The notes: generated by a model not told the origin, from the sequence alone. A stretch of DNA of 64,000 nucleotides from Variovorax beijingensis (GCF_003951285.1 NZ_RXFQ01000020.1:55375-119374), one strand, 5' to 3'; positions 53,572 to 61,613 are shown, numbered from the stretch's first letter. Numbers and translations are program-made.

Positions 53572-53940
53572 ATGAAGACCTCGCACATCCTCGCCGCCGC
53601 TGCCCTGACCCTGCTGGCCGCCACCGGCGCTCAAGCCGAAACCTACGAAGGCGTGAACACCGCCGTCTCGACCAAGAGCCGCGACGAAGTCAACGCCGAA
53701 GCCGTGCGCGCCGCGTCGGCTCCGAACCAGAACGTGACCCGCGGCTCGCGCGGCCCGGAAACGGTCGCCGTGTCGAAGGACCGTGCGCTCGTGGAAGCCG
53801 AAGCCGTCCGTACCGCCTACGCTCCGGACCAGAACGTGACCGGCGGCTCGCGCGTCAACAGCAAGGTCATCTCGACGATGGTCCACCCGATGGACGCACG
53901 CGTTCAAGCCCAGCAAGGCTCGGGCGCCGTCGCCAAGTAA
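53572..53940 (+). CDS. Small secreted protein with two tandem repeats
   Basis: A 122-residue protein of unknown function. A clean Sec signal peptide (MKTSHILAAAALTLLAATGAQA) is followed by about 100 polar residues. These contain two copies of a unit of about 27 residues: EVNAEAVRAASAPNQNVTRGSR and LVEAEAVRTAYAPDQNVTGGSR share AEAVR, AP-QNVT and GSR. It resembles DUF4148-type periplasmic proteins common in Burkholderiales. Codon choice (GAA, CGC, AAC preferred) is like that of the ribosomal genes in this window, pointing to high expression. AAGGAA precedes the ATG, and a strong terminator follows at once. Confidence 0.82.
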   Translation: MKTSHILAAAALTLLAATGAQAETYEGVNTAVSTKSRDEVNAEAVRAASAPNQNVTRGSRGPETVAVSKDRALVEAEAVRTAYAPDQNVTGGSRVNSKVISTMVHPMDARVQAQQGSGAVAK

Positions 53941-53974
53941 GACCGGCGAAACCGCTGGCCCCTCGCGGGCAAGC

Positions 53975-54005
53975 AAAAAGGCCACGCAGTTGCGTGGCCT
54001 TTTTG
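53975..54005. terminator. Strong bidirectional terminator
   Basis: GGCCACGCA (53980-53988) and TGCGTGGCC (53991-53999) are perfect 9-bp arms around 2 bases, with AAAAA before and TTTTT after. It serves the secreted protein gene on the plus strand and the CorA-like gene on the minus strand. Confidence 0.93.
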
Positions 54006-54027
54006 CTTTGAAGCGAGGACAGGGCCC

Positions 54028-55188
54028 TCAGCGCGTGCGCGCCAGGTAGCGCTTGCGCCAGAACACCAGCACCAGCAGCAGCGCGATCACCAGCATCGCC
54101 ATCATGGCAATCCAGAACCCGTCCGCCTTGTGCACCAGCGGAATGAACTCGAAGTTCATGCCGAAGATGCCGGCAATGAGGTTGAGCGGCAGGAAGATGG
54201 CGGTCAGCACGGTGAGCACCCGCATGATGTCGTTGGCGCGGTGGCCCTGCACGCTGAAATGCATCTGCACCGCGGTTTCCGCGTTCTGCTCGAGCCGGTG
54301 CACGTGGTGCACCACGCGTTCGATGTGCTCGAGCACGTCGCGGCTTCGCACCATGACCAGTTCCCGCTCGCGCTGCTCCGCCTCGCCCTTGGCCGGAGGC
54401 AGCGTCTCGAGCGAATCGATCCAGTCCTGGATGGCCGCGCGCTGGTCTTCGCAGATCTCGTCCAGATGGTGCAGCGACTGCCGGGCTTCCATCAGCGCGC
54501 CCCAGTTGGTGAAGCGGCTGCGCGGATCGATCAGCTCGGTCTGCCAGTGATCAAGCTGGCGCGTGAGCTCGCGGCGCATGTCCAGGTAGCCGTCGACGAT
54601 CTGGTTGATGACGCGCAGCATCAGGTCGGCGGTGCCGGTCGGCACGCGGGCCGAAGTGGCGCGCACGTCGAGCGCGGGGGCGCCATGGTCGCCCGGCGAT
54701 CCGGCGGCGAGCAGCCGGGCGGCAAAGGCGTCGCGCACCGCGCCGTCCTCGGGGTGCACCGACAGCAGCACGCGGTCGAACAGCGCGAAACCCACGGGGC
54801 GGGTGTCGACCCGCCGCAGCACCGGAGGGCCGCGGCGCAAGGGTGCGGGAAGGGGCGGCTCGCCGCCCGTGGTGCCCTTGCCGTTGCCCAGCGCCGCCTG
54901 GCCGGGGCCGCTCGAAAGGCGACGGAACACCAGCACGTCGTATTGAGAGGTGTAGTCGTAGTGCGACGGCAGCTGGTCGTTGAGCAGGTCCGCCACGTGC
55001 AGGTCGACCAGCTGCGTCAGGCAGAGCGACTGCAGGATCCGCTGAACCTCCGGCAGCGAGGCGCGGAATTCGTCCCGCGTGAGCGAAATCCAGAGATAGC
55101 CCTGCGCGGCGCAGGCCCCGGGCAGCGCGAGAGGAGCCAGCGCCAAATGCTCGCTCACGCGCGAGCGGTCGATTTCGAAGATGCGCAT
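54028..55188 (-). CDS. CorA/ZntB-like divalent cation transporter
   Basis: A 386-residue member of the CorA family. The long cytoplasmic N-terminal domain includes coiled helices (residues 195-310); two membrane helices lie at the C-terminus (MRVLTVLTAIFLPLNLIAGI and FWIAMMAMLVIALLLVLVFW), joined by the pore motif GMN in IFGMNFEFIPLV. The basic tail WRKRYLARTR is typical. Mg2+ and Zn2+ members share the motif, so the ion is not assigned. An unusual 35-residue Gly/Pro-rich insertion (GPGQAALGNGKGTTGGEPPL) sits in the N-terminal domain. It starts 3 bp before the hemB stop upstream on the same strand, hence probably cotranscribed. Confidence 0.93.
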   Translation of the reverse strand: MRIFEIDRSRVSEHLALAPLALPGACAAQGYLWISLTRDEFRASLPEVQRILQSLCLTQLVDLHVADLLNDQLPSHYDYTSQYDVLVFRRLSSGPGQAALGNGKGTTGGEPPLPAPLRRGPPVLRRVDTRPVGFALFDRVLLSVHPEDGAVRDAFAARLLAAGSPGDHGAPALDVRATSARVPTGTADLMLRVINQIVDGYLDMRRELTRQLDHWQTELIDPRSRFTNWGALMEARQSLHHLDEICEDQRAAIQDWIDSLETLPPAKGEAEQRERELVMVRSRDVLEHIERVVHHVHRLEQNAETAVQMHFSVQGHRANDIMRVLTVLTAIFLPLNLIAGIFGMNFEFIPLVHKADGFWIAMMAMLVIALLLVLVFWRKRYLARTR

Positions 55189-55191
55189 GCG

Positions 55192-56202
55192 CTATTGTTT
55201 TTGTAGCAACCGCGCGGCGTCAAGCGCAAAGTAGGTGAGCACGCCGTCGGCGCCGGCGCGCTTGAAGGCGAGCAGGCTTTCGAGCACCACCGCGTCGTGG
55301 TCGAGCCAGCCGTTCTGCGCGGCGGCCTTGAGCATCGCGTATTCGCCGCTCACCTGGTAGGCGAAGGTCGGCACGTGGAATTCGTCCTTCACGCGGCGCA
55401 CGATGTCCAGGTACGGCATGCCGGGCTTGACCATCACCATGTCGGCGCCCTCGGCAATGTCGAGCCCGACCTCGCGCAGCGCCTCGTCGCTGTTGCCGGG
55501 GTCCATCTGGTAGACCTTCTTGTTGCTCTTGCCGAGCGTTGCGGCCGAGCCCACGGCATCGCGAAACGGCCCGTAGAAGGCGCTCGCGTACTTGGCGCTG
55601 TACGCCATGATCCGGGTATGGATGTCGCCGCGGGCTTCCAGCGCGGTGCGGATCGCGCCGATGCGCCCGTCCATCATGTCGCTCGGCGCCACAATGTCGA
55701 CGCCAGCTTGTGACTGTGTGAGCGCCTGCTTCACCAGGACTTCAACGGTGGCGTCGTTGAGGATGTAGCCGGTGTCGTCGAGCAGGCCGTCCTGCCCGTG
55801 GCTGGTGTAGGGGTCGAGCGCCACGTCGGTCATCACGCCGAGCTCCGGAAAGCGCGACTTGAGCGCGGCGACCACGCGCGGAATCAGCCCGTCGGGATTG
55901 AAGGCCTCGTCGCCCTCGGGCGTCTTGAGGCTCGCATCGATCACCGGAAAAAGCGCCATCACCGGGATGCCGGCCTCCACGCACTGCTGCGCCACCGGCA
56001 GCAGCAGGTCGAGGCTCAGGCGCTCCACGCCGGGCATCGACGCTACGGCGTCGCGCTTTTTCTCGCCTTCCTGCACGAACACCGGGTAGATGAGATCGTG
56101 CGCCGTCAGCGCATGCTCCCTGACCAGGTTGCGGGTGAAGGTGTCGCGGCGCAGGCGGCGCGGGCGGCCGGCGGGGTACATGGCAAAGGAAGATGGCGTC
56201 AT
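55192..56202 (-). CDS. hemB: Delta-aminolevulinic acid dehydratase (porphobilinogen synthase)
   Basis: A 336-residue porphobilinogen synthase, condensing two 5-aminolevulinate molecules in heme synthesis. The two Schiff-base lysines are in IMAYSAKYASAFYGPFRDA and MVMVKPGMPYLDIV. The metal-site segment reads DVALDPYTSHGQDGLL, with Asp/Ala/Asp in place of the zinc-binding cysteines, so this is the magnesium-responsive type found in Pseudomonas. The N-terminal RPRRLRRDTFTRNLVREH arm is also typical. A second Met at residue 8 is an alternative start. hemJ, a later heme gene, lies on the other side of a 341-bp divergent gap. Confidence 0.96.
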   Translation of the reverse strand: MTPSSFAMYPAGRPRRLRRDTFTRNLVREHALTAHDLIYPVFVQEGEKKRDAVASMPGVERLSLDLLLPVAQQCVEAGIPVMALFPVIDASLKTPEGDEAFNPDGLIPRVVAALKSRFPELGVMTDVALDPYTSHGQDGLLDDTGYILNDATVEVLVKQALTQSQAGVDIVAPSDMMDGRIGAIRTALEARGDIHTRIMAYSAKYASAFYGPFRDAVGSAATLGKSNKKVYQMDPGNSDEALREVGLDIAEGADMVMVKPGMPYLDIVRRVKDEFHVPTFAYQVSGEYAMLKAAAQNGWLDHDAVVLESLLAFKRAGADGVLTYFALDAARLLQKQ

Positions 56203-56338
56203 AGGCGGAAAATTGTGCCTGAAGCCTCCATTCGTGCGCTGGGCGGCTGGTCAAGTGTCGTCCGACGACCATCCGGGCGTGTAGCCTGAAGGTTCTCTTT
56301 TTTTGCGTGGAATAGTCAAAGAATCTGGCCCGGGCCGC

Positions 56339-56367
56339 TTGAAACTTTGTTTCGCCTTTGTTAAATT
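56339..56367 (+). promoter_or_regulatory. Sigma-70 type promoter
   Basis: TTGAAA (56339-56344), a 17-base spacer and TAAATT (56362-56367) match the consensus at the optimal spacing, within an AT-rich patch that stands out locally. Transcription should start near 56374, about 170 bp before hemJ. Confidence 0.7.
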
Positions 56368-56373
56368 CAAAAG

Positions 56374-56476
56374 CGGGCGGTTTACCGCTCCCCGCTTTTC
56401 CTCCCTGAGCGGGTGCCTTGATGTGTGACAGCAAAAGGGCTTCCCAGCCCGACGTGAAGACGTCGGGCTTTTTTTT
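56374..56476 (+). ncRNA. Candidate small RNA upstream of hemJ
   Basis: A transcript of about 103 nt is predicted from the promoter at 56339-56367 to the terminator at 56446-56476. The 5' half can fold in two exclusive ways: GCGGG...CCCGC (56373-56377 with 56391-56395) or CCCGCT...AGCGGG (56391-56396 with 56408-56413). The second presents TTTCCTCCCTG in its loop, a CCUCC anti-Shine-Dalgarno sequence. No open frame with a ribosome site lies within it. I do not recognise it as 6S, SRP, tmRNA or RNase P RNA. A short leader/attenuator for hemJ is the alternative. Confidence 0.6.
56446..56476 (+). terminator. Rho-independent terminator of the small RNA
   Basis: AGCCCGACGT (56446-56455) and ACGTCGGGCT (56460-56469) are perfect 10-bp arms with a GAAG tetraloop, followed by T8 ending at 56476. 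No plus-strand protein gene ends upstream, so it must close a non-coding transcript or attenuate hemJ. Confidence 0.92.
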
Positions 56477-56543
56477 GCCCGCTGCATCCGCGCCGGCGGC
56501 AAAGCCCGGCCTGCATGGCGCGGCCGGCCACTAAACTGGCCCC

Positions 56544-56972
56544 ATGCTCTGGGTTAAATCTCTTCACATCGTCTTCATTGCCAGCTGGTTCGCGGGGTTG
56601 TTCTACCTCCCCCGGATCTTCGTCAACCTGGCGATGGTGCCGCCCGAGTCCGTGGCCGAACGCGAGCGCTTGCTTCTGATGGCGCGCAAGCTGTTGCGCT
56701 TCACGACCTTCCTGGCCGTTCCGGCGCTGGGTTTCGGCCTCTGGCTCTGGCTGGGCTACGGCATCGGGCGCGGCCCCGGCAACGGCTGGATGCATGCCAA
56801 GCTGGCGCTGGTGCTCGCAGTGATCGGGTATCACCATGCCTGCGGCGTGCTGCTGCGCCGTTTCGTGGCCGGAGGCACCCAGCGCAACGACCGCTGGTAC
56901 CGCTGGTTCAATGAACTGCCGGTCCTGCTGCTGCTTGGCATCGTGGTGCTGGTGGTCGTCAAGCCGTTCTGA
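56544..56972 (+). CDS. hemJ: Protoporphyrinogen IX oxidase HemJ
   Basis: A 142-residue membrane protein with four predicted helices, matching the HemJ (UPF0093/CopD-like) family that oxidises protoporphyrinogen IX to protoporphyrin IX. The N-terminal helix MLWVKSLHIVFIASWFAGLF holds the essential His, followed by YLPRIFV with Arg, and WMHAKLALVLAVIGYHH in helix three carries further conserved Lys and His. Length is typical. Closeness to hemB supports the assignment over the related copper-resistance CopD group. It is followed by a VanZ-like gene 14 bp later on the same strand. Confidence 0.9.
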   Translation: MLWVKSLHIVFIASWFAGLFYLPRIFVNLAMVPPESVAERERLLLMARKLLRFTTFLAVPALGFGLWLWLGYGIGRGPGNGWMHAKLALVLAVIGYHHACGVLLRRFVAGGTQRNDRWYRWFNELPVLLLLGIVVLVVVKPF

Positions 56973-56986
56973 GCCCGAAAGCCACG

Positions 56987-58102
56987 GTGGAGACGCAGCA
57001 CAAAACCGCCGCGCTGCCCCTGGCGCTGGCCTATGCGGCGCTGATCGTCTATGCCAGCCTGTACCCGTTCGCCGACTGGCGCGACCAGGGGATTGCGCCG
57101 TGGGCCTACCTGTCGGCGTCGTGGCCCAAGTACTGGACGGGCTTCGATTTCGCGGTCAACGTGGCCGGCTACGTTCCCTTCGGCTTCCTGTGTGCGCTGG
57201 CGGTGCTGCGGACGCGGCGGGACGCGAGCGTCTGGCGTGCGGTGCTGCGCGCAACGGTGGCCGGCGCAGCCGTGGCATTCGCGATGGAAACGCTGCAGAG
57301 CTATCTGCCCGCGCGCATTCCTTCCAATGTCGACCTGGGCCTGAACAGCTCCGGTGCGCTGCTGGGGGCCCTGCTCGCGGCGGGGCTGGAGCGGCTCGGC
57401 GCAGTGGCGCACTGGAGTCGCACCCGGTCGCAGTGGTTCGTCGACGACTCCCGCGGTGCGTTGGTGCTGCTCGCGCTGTGGCCCCTGGCGCTGCTGTTCC
57501 CCGCCGCCGTGACCTTCGGCCTCGGCCAGGTGTTCGAGCGCCTCGAAGTCGCGGTTTCGGAGTGGCTGCTCGACACGCCCTTCATCGACTGGATGCCGCT
57601 GCGCCAGTTCGAGCTGGAGCCGCTGGTGCCGGCCGTCGAGCTGCTGTGCGTGATGCTCGGTGCCTTGGTGCCGTGCCTGCTGGCTTTCATGGTGACGCGC
57701 ACGATCGCCCGGCGTGCCGTGCTGCTGCCGCTCACGCTGCTGTCGGGCATCGGCGCCTCGGCGCTGTCGGCGGCGCTGAGCTACGGCCCCGAGCACGCAT
57801 GGGCATGGCTGGGCCTGCCGGTGCAGGTCGGCATTGCGGCGGCGCTCGTTGCCGGCGTGCTGCTGCTCGGAGCGCCGCGCCGGCTGTGCGCGGCCCTGCT
57901 GCTGGTGGCGCTGGTGATCCAGCTGAGCCTGCTGAACCAGGCGCCCGAGAGCGCATATTTCGCACAGACCCTCGCCACCTGGGAGCAGGGGCGATTCATC
58001 CGCTTCCACGGCCTGGCACAGTGGCTCGGGTGGCTGTGGCCGTTCGCGGTCCTTGCCTATGTGGTGGCCGCGCTGTCGCGCCGGGGGCGGCCGGCAAGCT
58101 GA
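56987..58102 (+). CDS. VanZ-like family membrane protein
   Basis: A 371-residue membrane protein whose first 130 residues match VanZ-like domains: LIVYASLYPFADWR, then KYWTGFDFAVNVAGYVPFGF and the conserved ETLQSYLPARIPSNVDLGLN (landmarks ETLQSYLPAR and SNVDLGLNSSGALLG). About nine further hydrophobic segments follow in a C-terminal part of 200 residues that I do not recognise. The start is a GTG at 56987 with weak ribosome binding; no ATG is close. VanZ proteins modulate glycopeptide susceptibility in Gram-positives; in Gram-negatives the role is unknown. It may share the hemJ transcript. Confidence 0.85.
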   Translation: METQHKTAALPLALAYAALIVYASLYPFADWRDQGIAPWAYLSASWPKYWTGFDFAVNVAGYVPFGFLCALAVLRTRRDASVWRAVLRATVAGAAVAFAMETLQSYLPARIPSNVDLGLNSSGALLGALLAAGLERLGAVAHWSRTRSQWFVDDSRGALVLLALWPLALLFPAAVTFGLGQVFERLEVAVSEWLLDTPFIDWMPLRQFELEPLVPAVELLCVMLGALVPCLLAFMVTRTIARRAVLLPLTLLSGIGASALSAALSYGPEHAWAWLGLPVQVGIAAALVAGVLLLGAPRRLCAALLLVALVIQLSLLNQAPESAYFAQTLATWEQGRFIRFHGLAQWLGWLWPFAVLAYVVAALSRRGRPAS

Positions 58103-58134
58103 TGGCGTGCGGCGGGCGTCACTAAAATCTCCTG

Positions 58135-58488
58135 ATGCCCAGTTCCTCTCCTGCCGCGCCGCGCGGCTATTACGGCCGCCACATCTTCTTTTGCCTGAAC
58201 GAGCGCAAGAACGGGGAAGACTGCTGCGCCCTGCACAACGCCCAGGCGGGCTTCGACCGCTGCAAGGCGAAGGTCAAGGAGGCGGGGCTGGCCGGTCCCG
58301 GCAAGGTGCGCGTCAACAAGGCGGGCTGCCTCGACCGCTGCGCCGGCGGCCCGGTGGCGGTGGTCTATCCCGAAGCGGTCTGGTACACCTTCGTCGACGC
58401 CGACGACATCGACGAGATCGTCGACTCGCACCTGAAGAACGGCCAGGTCGTCGAGCGCCTGCTGCTGCCTCCCGATGTGGGCCGCTGA
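58135..58488 (+). CDS. Thioredoxin-like [2Fe-2S] ferredoxin
   Basis: A 117-residue thioredoxin-like ferredoxin. Cys20 and Cys30/31 (HIFFC and EDCCALHN) plus Cys65 and Cys69 (AGCLDRCAGGPV) give the ligand pattern of the [2Fe-2S] thioredoxin-like family; Cys43 is additional. The remainder (AVVYPEAVWYTFVDADDIDE) is typical. It is a cytoplasmic electron carrier with unknown partners. It sits 32 bp after the VanZ-like gene and 72 bp before an alpha/beta hydrolase, an order often conserved in betaproteobacteria. Confidence 0.92.
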   Translation: MPSSSPAAPRGYYGRHIFFCLNERKNGEDCCALHNAQAGFDRCKAKVKEAGLAGPGKVRVNKAGCLDRCAGGPVAVVYPEAVWYTFVDADDIDEIVDSHLKNGQVVERLLLPPDVGR

Positions 58489-58560
58489 ACTTTTGGCGGG
58501 ATCCCGCGCTCGTACCGTGCACCCAAGCCCTCGAGGCCGGTCAGTCCCATTCCTCGCATC

Positions 58561-59193
58561 ATGAATTCCCAGACCGAAAAGATCCGCCTCCAGGGCACCG
58601 CCGGCATCATCGAGGTGCAGCGCGATCAGCCGTCCGATGCCGCGCGCGGCATCGCCGTGATCGCCCATCCGCATCCGCTGTTCGGCGGCACCATGGACAA
58701 CAAGGTGGTGCAGACCCTGGCGCGCGCGTTCGTCTCCTGCGGCTGGACCGCGGTGCGTTTCAACTTCCGCGGCGTGGGTGCGAGCGAAGGCGTGCACGAC
58801 GAAGGACGCGGCGAGTGCGAAGACATGATGAACGTCGTCTCCCAGCTCGCGCCCGAAGGGCCGCTGGCCATCGCCGGCTTCTCGTTCGGCGCCTTCGTGG
58901 CAAGCTGCGCGGCCGAAAAGCTCTGGGCCGGCCGCGACCTGCGGCAGCTCGTGCTCGTTGGAACGGCGGCTTCGCGCTTTTCCGTCGCCACGCTGCCGGC
59001 CGAAGCGCACGAGCGTACGCTGGTGGTCCATGGCGAGGCCGACGACACGGTGCCGCTGGCGGCGGTCATGGACTGGGCGCGGCCGCAGTCACTCCCTGTC
59101 ACGGTTATTCCGGGAGGCGGCCATTTCTTTCACGGACAATTGCCCCTCCTCAAAAGTCTGGTTGTCCGCCATCTGCGCGCGGGCGCCGCGTGA
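58561..59193 (+). CDS. Alpha/beta hydrolase
   Basis: A 210-residue alpha/beta hydrolase of the small type related to dienelactone hydrolases. HPHPLFGGTMDNKVVQTLAR near residue 35 is the family signature, followed by FNFRGVGASEG, the nucleophile elbow AGFSFGAFVAS near residue 100 with Ser, LVVHGEADDTVP for the acid and GGGHFFHGQL for the His. No signal peptide is seen. It follows the ferredoxin gene and precedes the carboxypeptidase gene, with 53 bp between. The natural ester or thioester substrate is unknown. Confidence 0.92.
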   Translation: MNSQTEKIRLQGTAGIIEVQRDQPSDAARGIAVIAHPHPLFGGTMDNKVVQTLARAFVSCGWTAVRFNFRGVGASEGVHDEGRGECEDMMNVVSQLAPEGPLAIAGFSFGAFVASCAAEKLWAGRDLRQLVLVGTAASRFSVATLPAEAHERTLVVHGEADDTVPLAAVMDWARPQSLPVTVIPGGGHFFHGQLPLLKSLVVRHLRAGAA

Positions 59194-59246
59194 AAAGCCT
59201 CACGGGCTTGTGTTTTCGTCTCCTCCCGTCTCTCCCTATTGCTCCC

Positions 59247-60416
59247 ATGAATCGTTTTTTTGACGCGTTTCGCGCGCTGGTGCTGGCCGCCGCCGCATCG
59301 GCTTGCATGATCGCCGCTGCCCAGGTGCCGGCGCCGCCCGAGATCGCCGCGCGCAGCTACCTGCTGCTCGACGTCACGGCCAACCAGATCCTCGCGCAGA
59401 AGGACATCGACAGCCCCGTGGAGCCCGCTTCGCTCACCAAGCTGATGTCGGCCTACATCGTGTTCGACGCGCTGCGTGCCAAGAAGATCACGCTGGCCCA
59501 GACGCTGCCGGTCAGCCAGCGGGCCTGGAAGATGCCCGGTTCGCGCATGTTCATCGATCCCAAGATGCAGGTGCCGGTCGAAGACCTGATCAAGGGACTC
59601 ATCGTGCAGTCGGGCAACGACGCCACCGTGGCGCTGGCCGAAGGCGTGGGCGGCACCGTGGAACATTTCGTCGAGCTCATGAATGCGCAGGCCAAGGTGC
59701 TGGGCATGAAGAACACGACCTACAAGAATCCCGAAGGCCTCACCGCGCCCGGCCACACCACCACGGCGCGCGACCTGAGCATTCTCGCGACGCGCCTGGT
59801 GCGCGACTTCCCCGAGGAAGCCAAGTACTACGCGATCAAGAAATACCGCTATCCCGGAACGCCGTCGGCCAACGACACCAACCGCAACCTGCTGCTGTTC
59901 CGCGACCCGACCGTCGATGGCCTGAAGACCGGCCACACCGAGGCGGCCGGCTATTGCATGATCGCCACCGCCAAGCGCGACTTCCCCAACCTGACCGGCG
60001 GGCGCCGGCTGTTGTCGATCGTGCTGGGCACCTCGGGCGAAACCGTGCGGGCGAACGAATCGCAGAAGCTCCTGAACTGGGGCTACACCGCCTACGACGC
60101 CGTGCGCCTGTTCGACGCCGGCCAGCCGGCCGCCACGCCGGCGGTCTGGAAGGGCAAGGCCAACACGCTCAAGCTGGGCCGCCCGGAAGCCATCGTGGTC
60201 GCGGTACCAGCCGGTACCGCCAGCAAGATCAAGACCCAGGTGGCGCGCCCCGACCCGCTGGTGGCGCCGTTCACCAAGTACCAGCCGGTGGGCTCGCTCA
60301 AGGTGACCCTGGACGACCAGCCCCTGGCGGACGTGCCGCTGGTGGCGCTGGAGGCCGTCGAGCAGGCGGGCATTCTCGGCCGCGCCTGGGATGCCGTCCG
60401 GCTCTGGATCAAGTAA
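59247..60416 (+). CDS. D-alanyl-D-alanine carboxypeptidase (PBP5/6 type)
   Basis: A 389-residue low-molecular-weight penicillin-binding protein that trims the terminal D-Ala of peptidoglycan stem peptides in the periplasm. A signal peptide ends near MIAAAQV. The active-site set is Ser62-x-x-Lys65 (ASLTKLMSAY), SGN in IVQSGNDATVAL, and KTG in VDGLKTGHTEAAGY. The C-terminal beta domain and an amphipathic anchor (AGILGRAWDAVRLWIK) match PBP5/PBP6. It corresponds to dacA or dacC. It precedes the str operon promoter by a short gap. Confidence 0.95.
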   Translation: MNRFFDAFRALVLAAAASACMIAAAQVPAPPEIAARSYLLLDVTANQILAQKDIDSPVEPASLTKLMSAYIVFDALRAKKITLAQTLPVSQRAWKMPGSRMFIDPKMQVPVEDLIKGLIVQSGNDATVALAEGVGGTVEHFVELMNAQAKVLGMKNTTYKNPEGLTAPGHTTTARDLSILATRLVRDFPEEAKYYAIKKYRYPGTPSANDTNRNLLLFRDPTVDGLKTGHTEAAGYCMIATAKRDFPNLTGGRRLLSIVLGTSGETVRANESQKLLNWGYTAYDAVRLFDAGQPAATPAVWKGKANTLKLGRPEAIVVAVPAGTASKIKTQVARPDPLVAPFTKYQPVGSLKVTLDDQPLADVPLVALEAVEQAGILGRAWDAVRLWIK

Positions 60417-60453
60417 AGAGAAGGGCGCCAGGCAACGCCGGCCGACGCTGTCC

Positions 60454-60481
60454 TTGCCGTTTCAAGCCCGCCTGCTATACT
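60454..60481 (+). promoter_or_regulatory. Promoter of the str operon
   Basis: TTGCCG (60454-60459), a 16-base spacer and TATACT (60476-60481) form a good sigma-70 promoter 128 bp upstream of rpsL. Just after the expected start site, TTCGGAA (60491-60497) and TTCCGAA (60500-60506) form a hairpin in the leader. Confidence 0.7.
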
Positions 60482-60608
60482 CGTGGGCTTTTCGGAATTT
60501 TCCGAAGGGTTTCACGTTTTCGTTATTCCCGGTTTCCTTGCCTTGCGTCACGACAAGGCCGGGGCGGCTTCACAGCCAGGGCCGGGTTGTTTTGGGACTA
60601 ATTCATTC

Positions 60609-60986
<378 letters not shown>

Positions 60987-61051
60987 GCCTTCCTGTCGTA
61001 GAAAACAAACAAGCGGTGTTCGGTTGCCTTGGCGGGCACATCGAACGAAGT

Positions 61052-61067
61052 GACCCAATGTCGGGTC
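61052..61067 (+). promoter_or_regulatory. Stem-loop in the rpsL-rpsG gap, possible S7 control site
   Basis: GACCC (61052-61056) and GGGTC (61063-61067) form a short stem around 6 bases within the 153-nt gap. In Escherichia coli S7 represses translation by binding the S12-S7 gap; the location is the same but the structure here is only a suggestion. Confidence 0.35.
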
Positions 61068-61139
61068 GAGTAAGTGAGGGTCCGGAATGGCTCTCGCGGT
61101 ATCGGAAACGATGCCAACTGAAGCAAAGAGGTTAGAAAA

Positions 61140-61613
61140 ATGCCACGTCGTCGCGAAGTCCCCAAACGTGAAATCCTGCCGGATCCCAAGTACGGCAATG
61201 TCGAGCTGTCGAAGTTCATGAACGTGATCATGGAAGGCGGCAAGAAGGCTGTTGCCGAGCGCATCATTTATGGCGCGCTCGACTTCATCGAAAAGAAGAA
61301 CCCCGACAAGGACCCGCTCGAGGCCTTCACCGTTGCCATCAACAACGTGAAGCCGATGGTCGAAGTCAAGTCGCGCCGCGTCGGCGGTGCCAACTACCAG
61401 GTGCCGGTCGAAGTGCGTCCCGTGCGCCGCCTGGCGCTCTCGATGCGCTGGATCAAGGAAGCCGCCCGCAAGCGCGGCGAGAAGTCGATGGCCCTGCGTC
61501 TGGCCAACGAGCTGATGGAAGCCACGGAAGGCCGTGGCGGTGCCATGAAGAAGCGCGACGAAGTGCACCGCATGGCAGAAGCCAACCGGGCATTCAGCCA
61601 CTTCCGCTTCTAA
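61140..61613 (+). CDS. rpsG: 30S ribosomal protein S7
   Basis: A 157-residue S7, which nucleates the 3' domain of 16S rRNA. It starts MPRRREVPKREILPDPKYGN and includes LVEAFTVAINNVKPMVEVKS-type helices (EAFTVAINNVKPMVEVKSRR), VGGANYQVPVEVRPVRR, and ends MAEANRAFSHFRF. AAAGAGG lies eight to ten bases upstream of the ATG at 61140. It lies 153 bp after rpsL and 96 bp before fusA. Confidence 0.98.
   Translation: MPRRREVPKREILPDPKYGNVELSKFMNVIMEGGKKAVAERIIYGALDFIEKKNPDKDPLEAFTVAINNVKPMVEVKSRRVGGANYQVPVEVRPVRRLALSMRWIKEAARKRGEKSMALRLANELMEATEGRGGAMKKRDEVHRMAEANRAFSHFRF

Larger units (their letters stand above)
56203..56543. other. 341-bp hemB-hemJ intergenic region
   Basis: No protein gene is supported here. 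The left part (56203-56338) should hold the leftward hemB promoter and contains a small GTCGT/ACGAC palindrome and a T7 run at 56298-56304. The right part holds a rightward promoter, about 100 nt of structured sequence and a strong terminator, described separately as a small RNA candidate. The final 67 bp before hemJ show GGCCGGCC-type symmetry but no clear motif. Confidence 0.7.

Noticed and set aside
56374..56476. 6S RNA, SRP RNA or tmRNA in the hemB-hemJ gap
   Set aside because: Length of about 100 nt and the sequence do not match conserved cores of those RNAs that I know; left as an unassigned small RNA.
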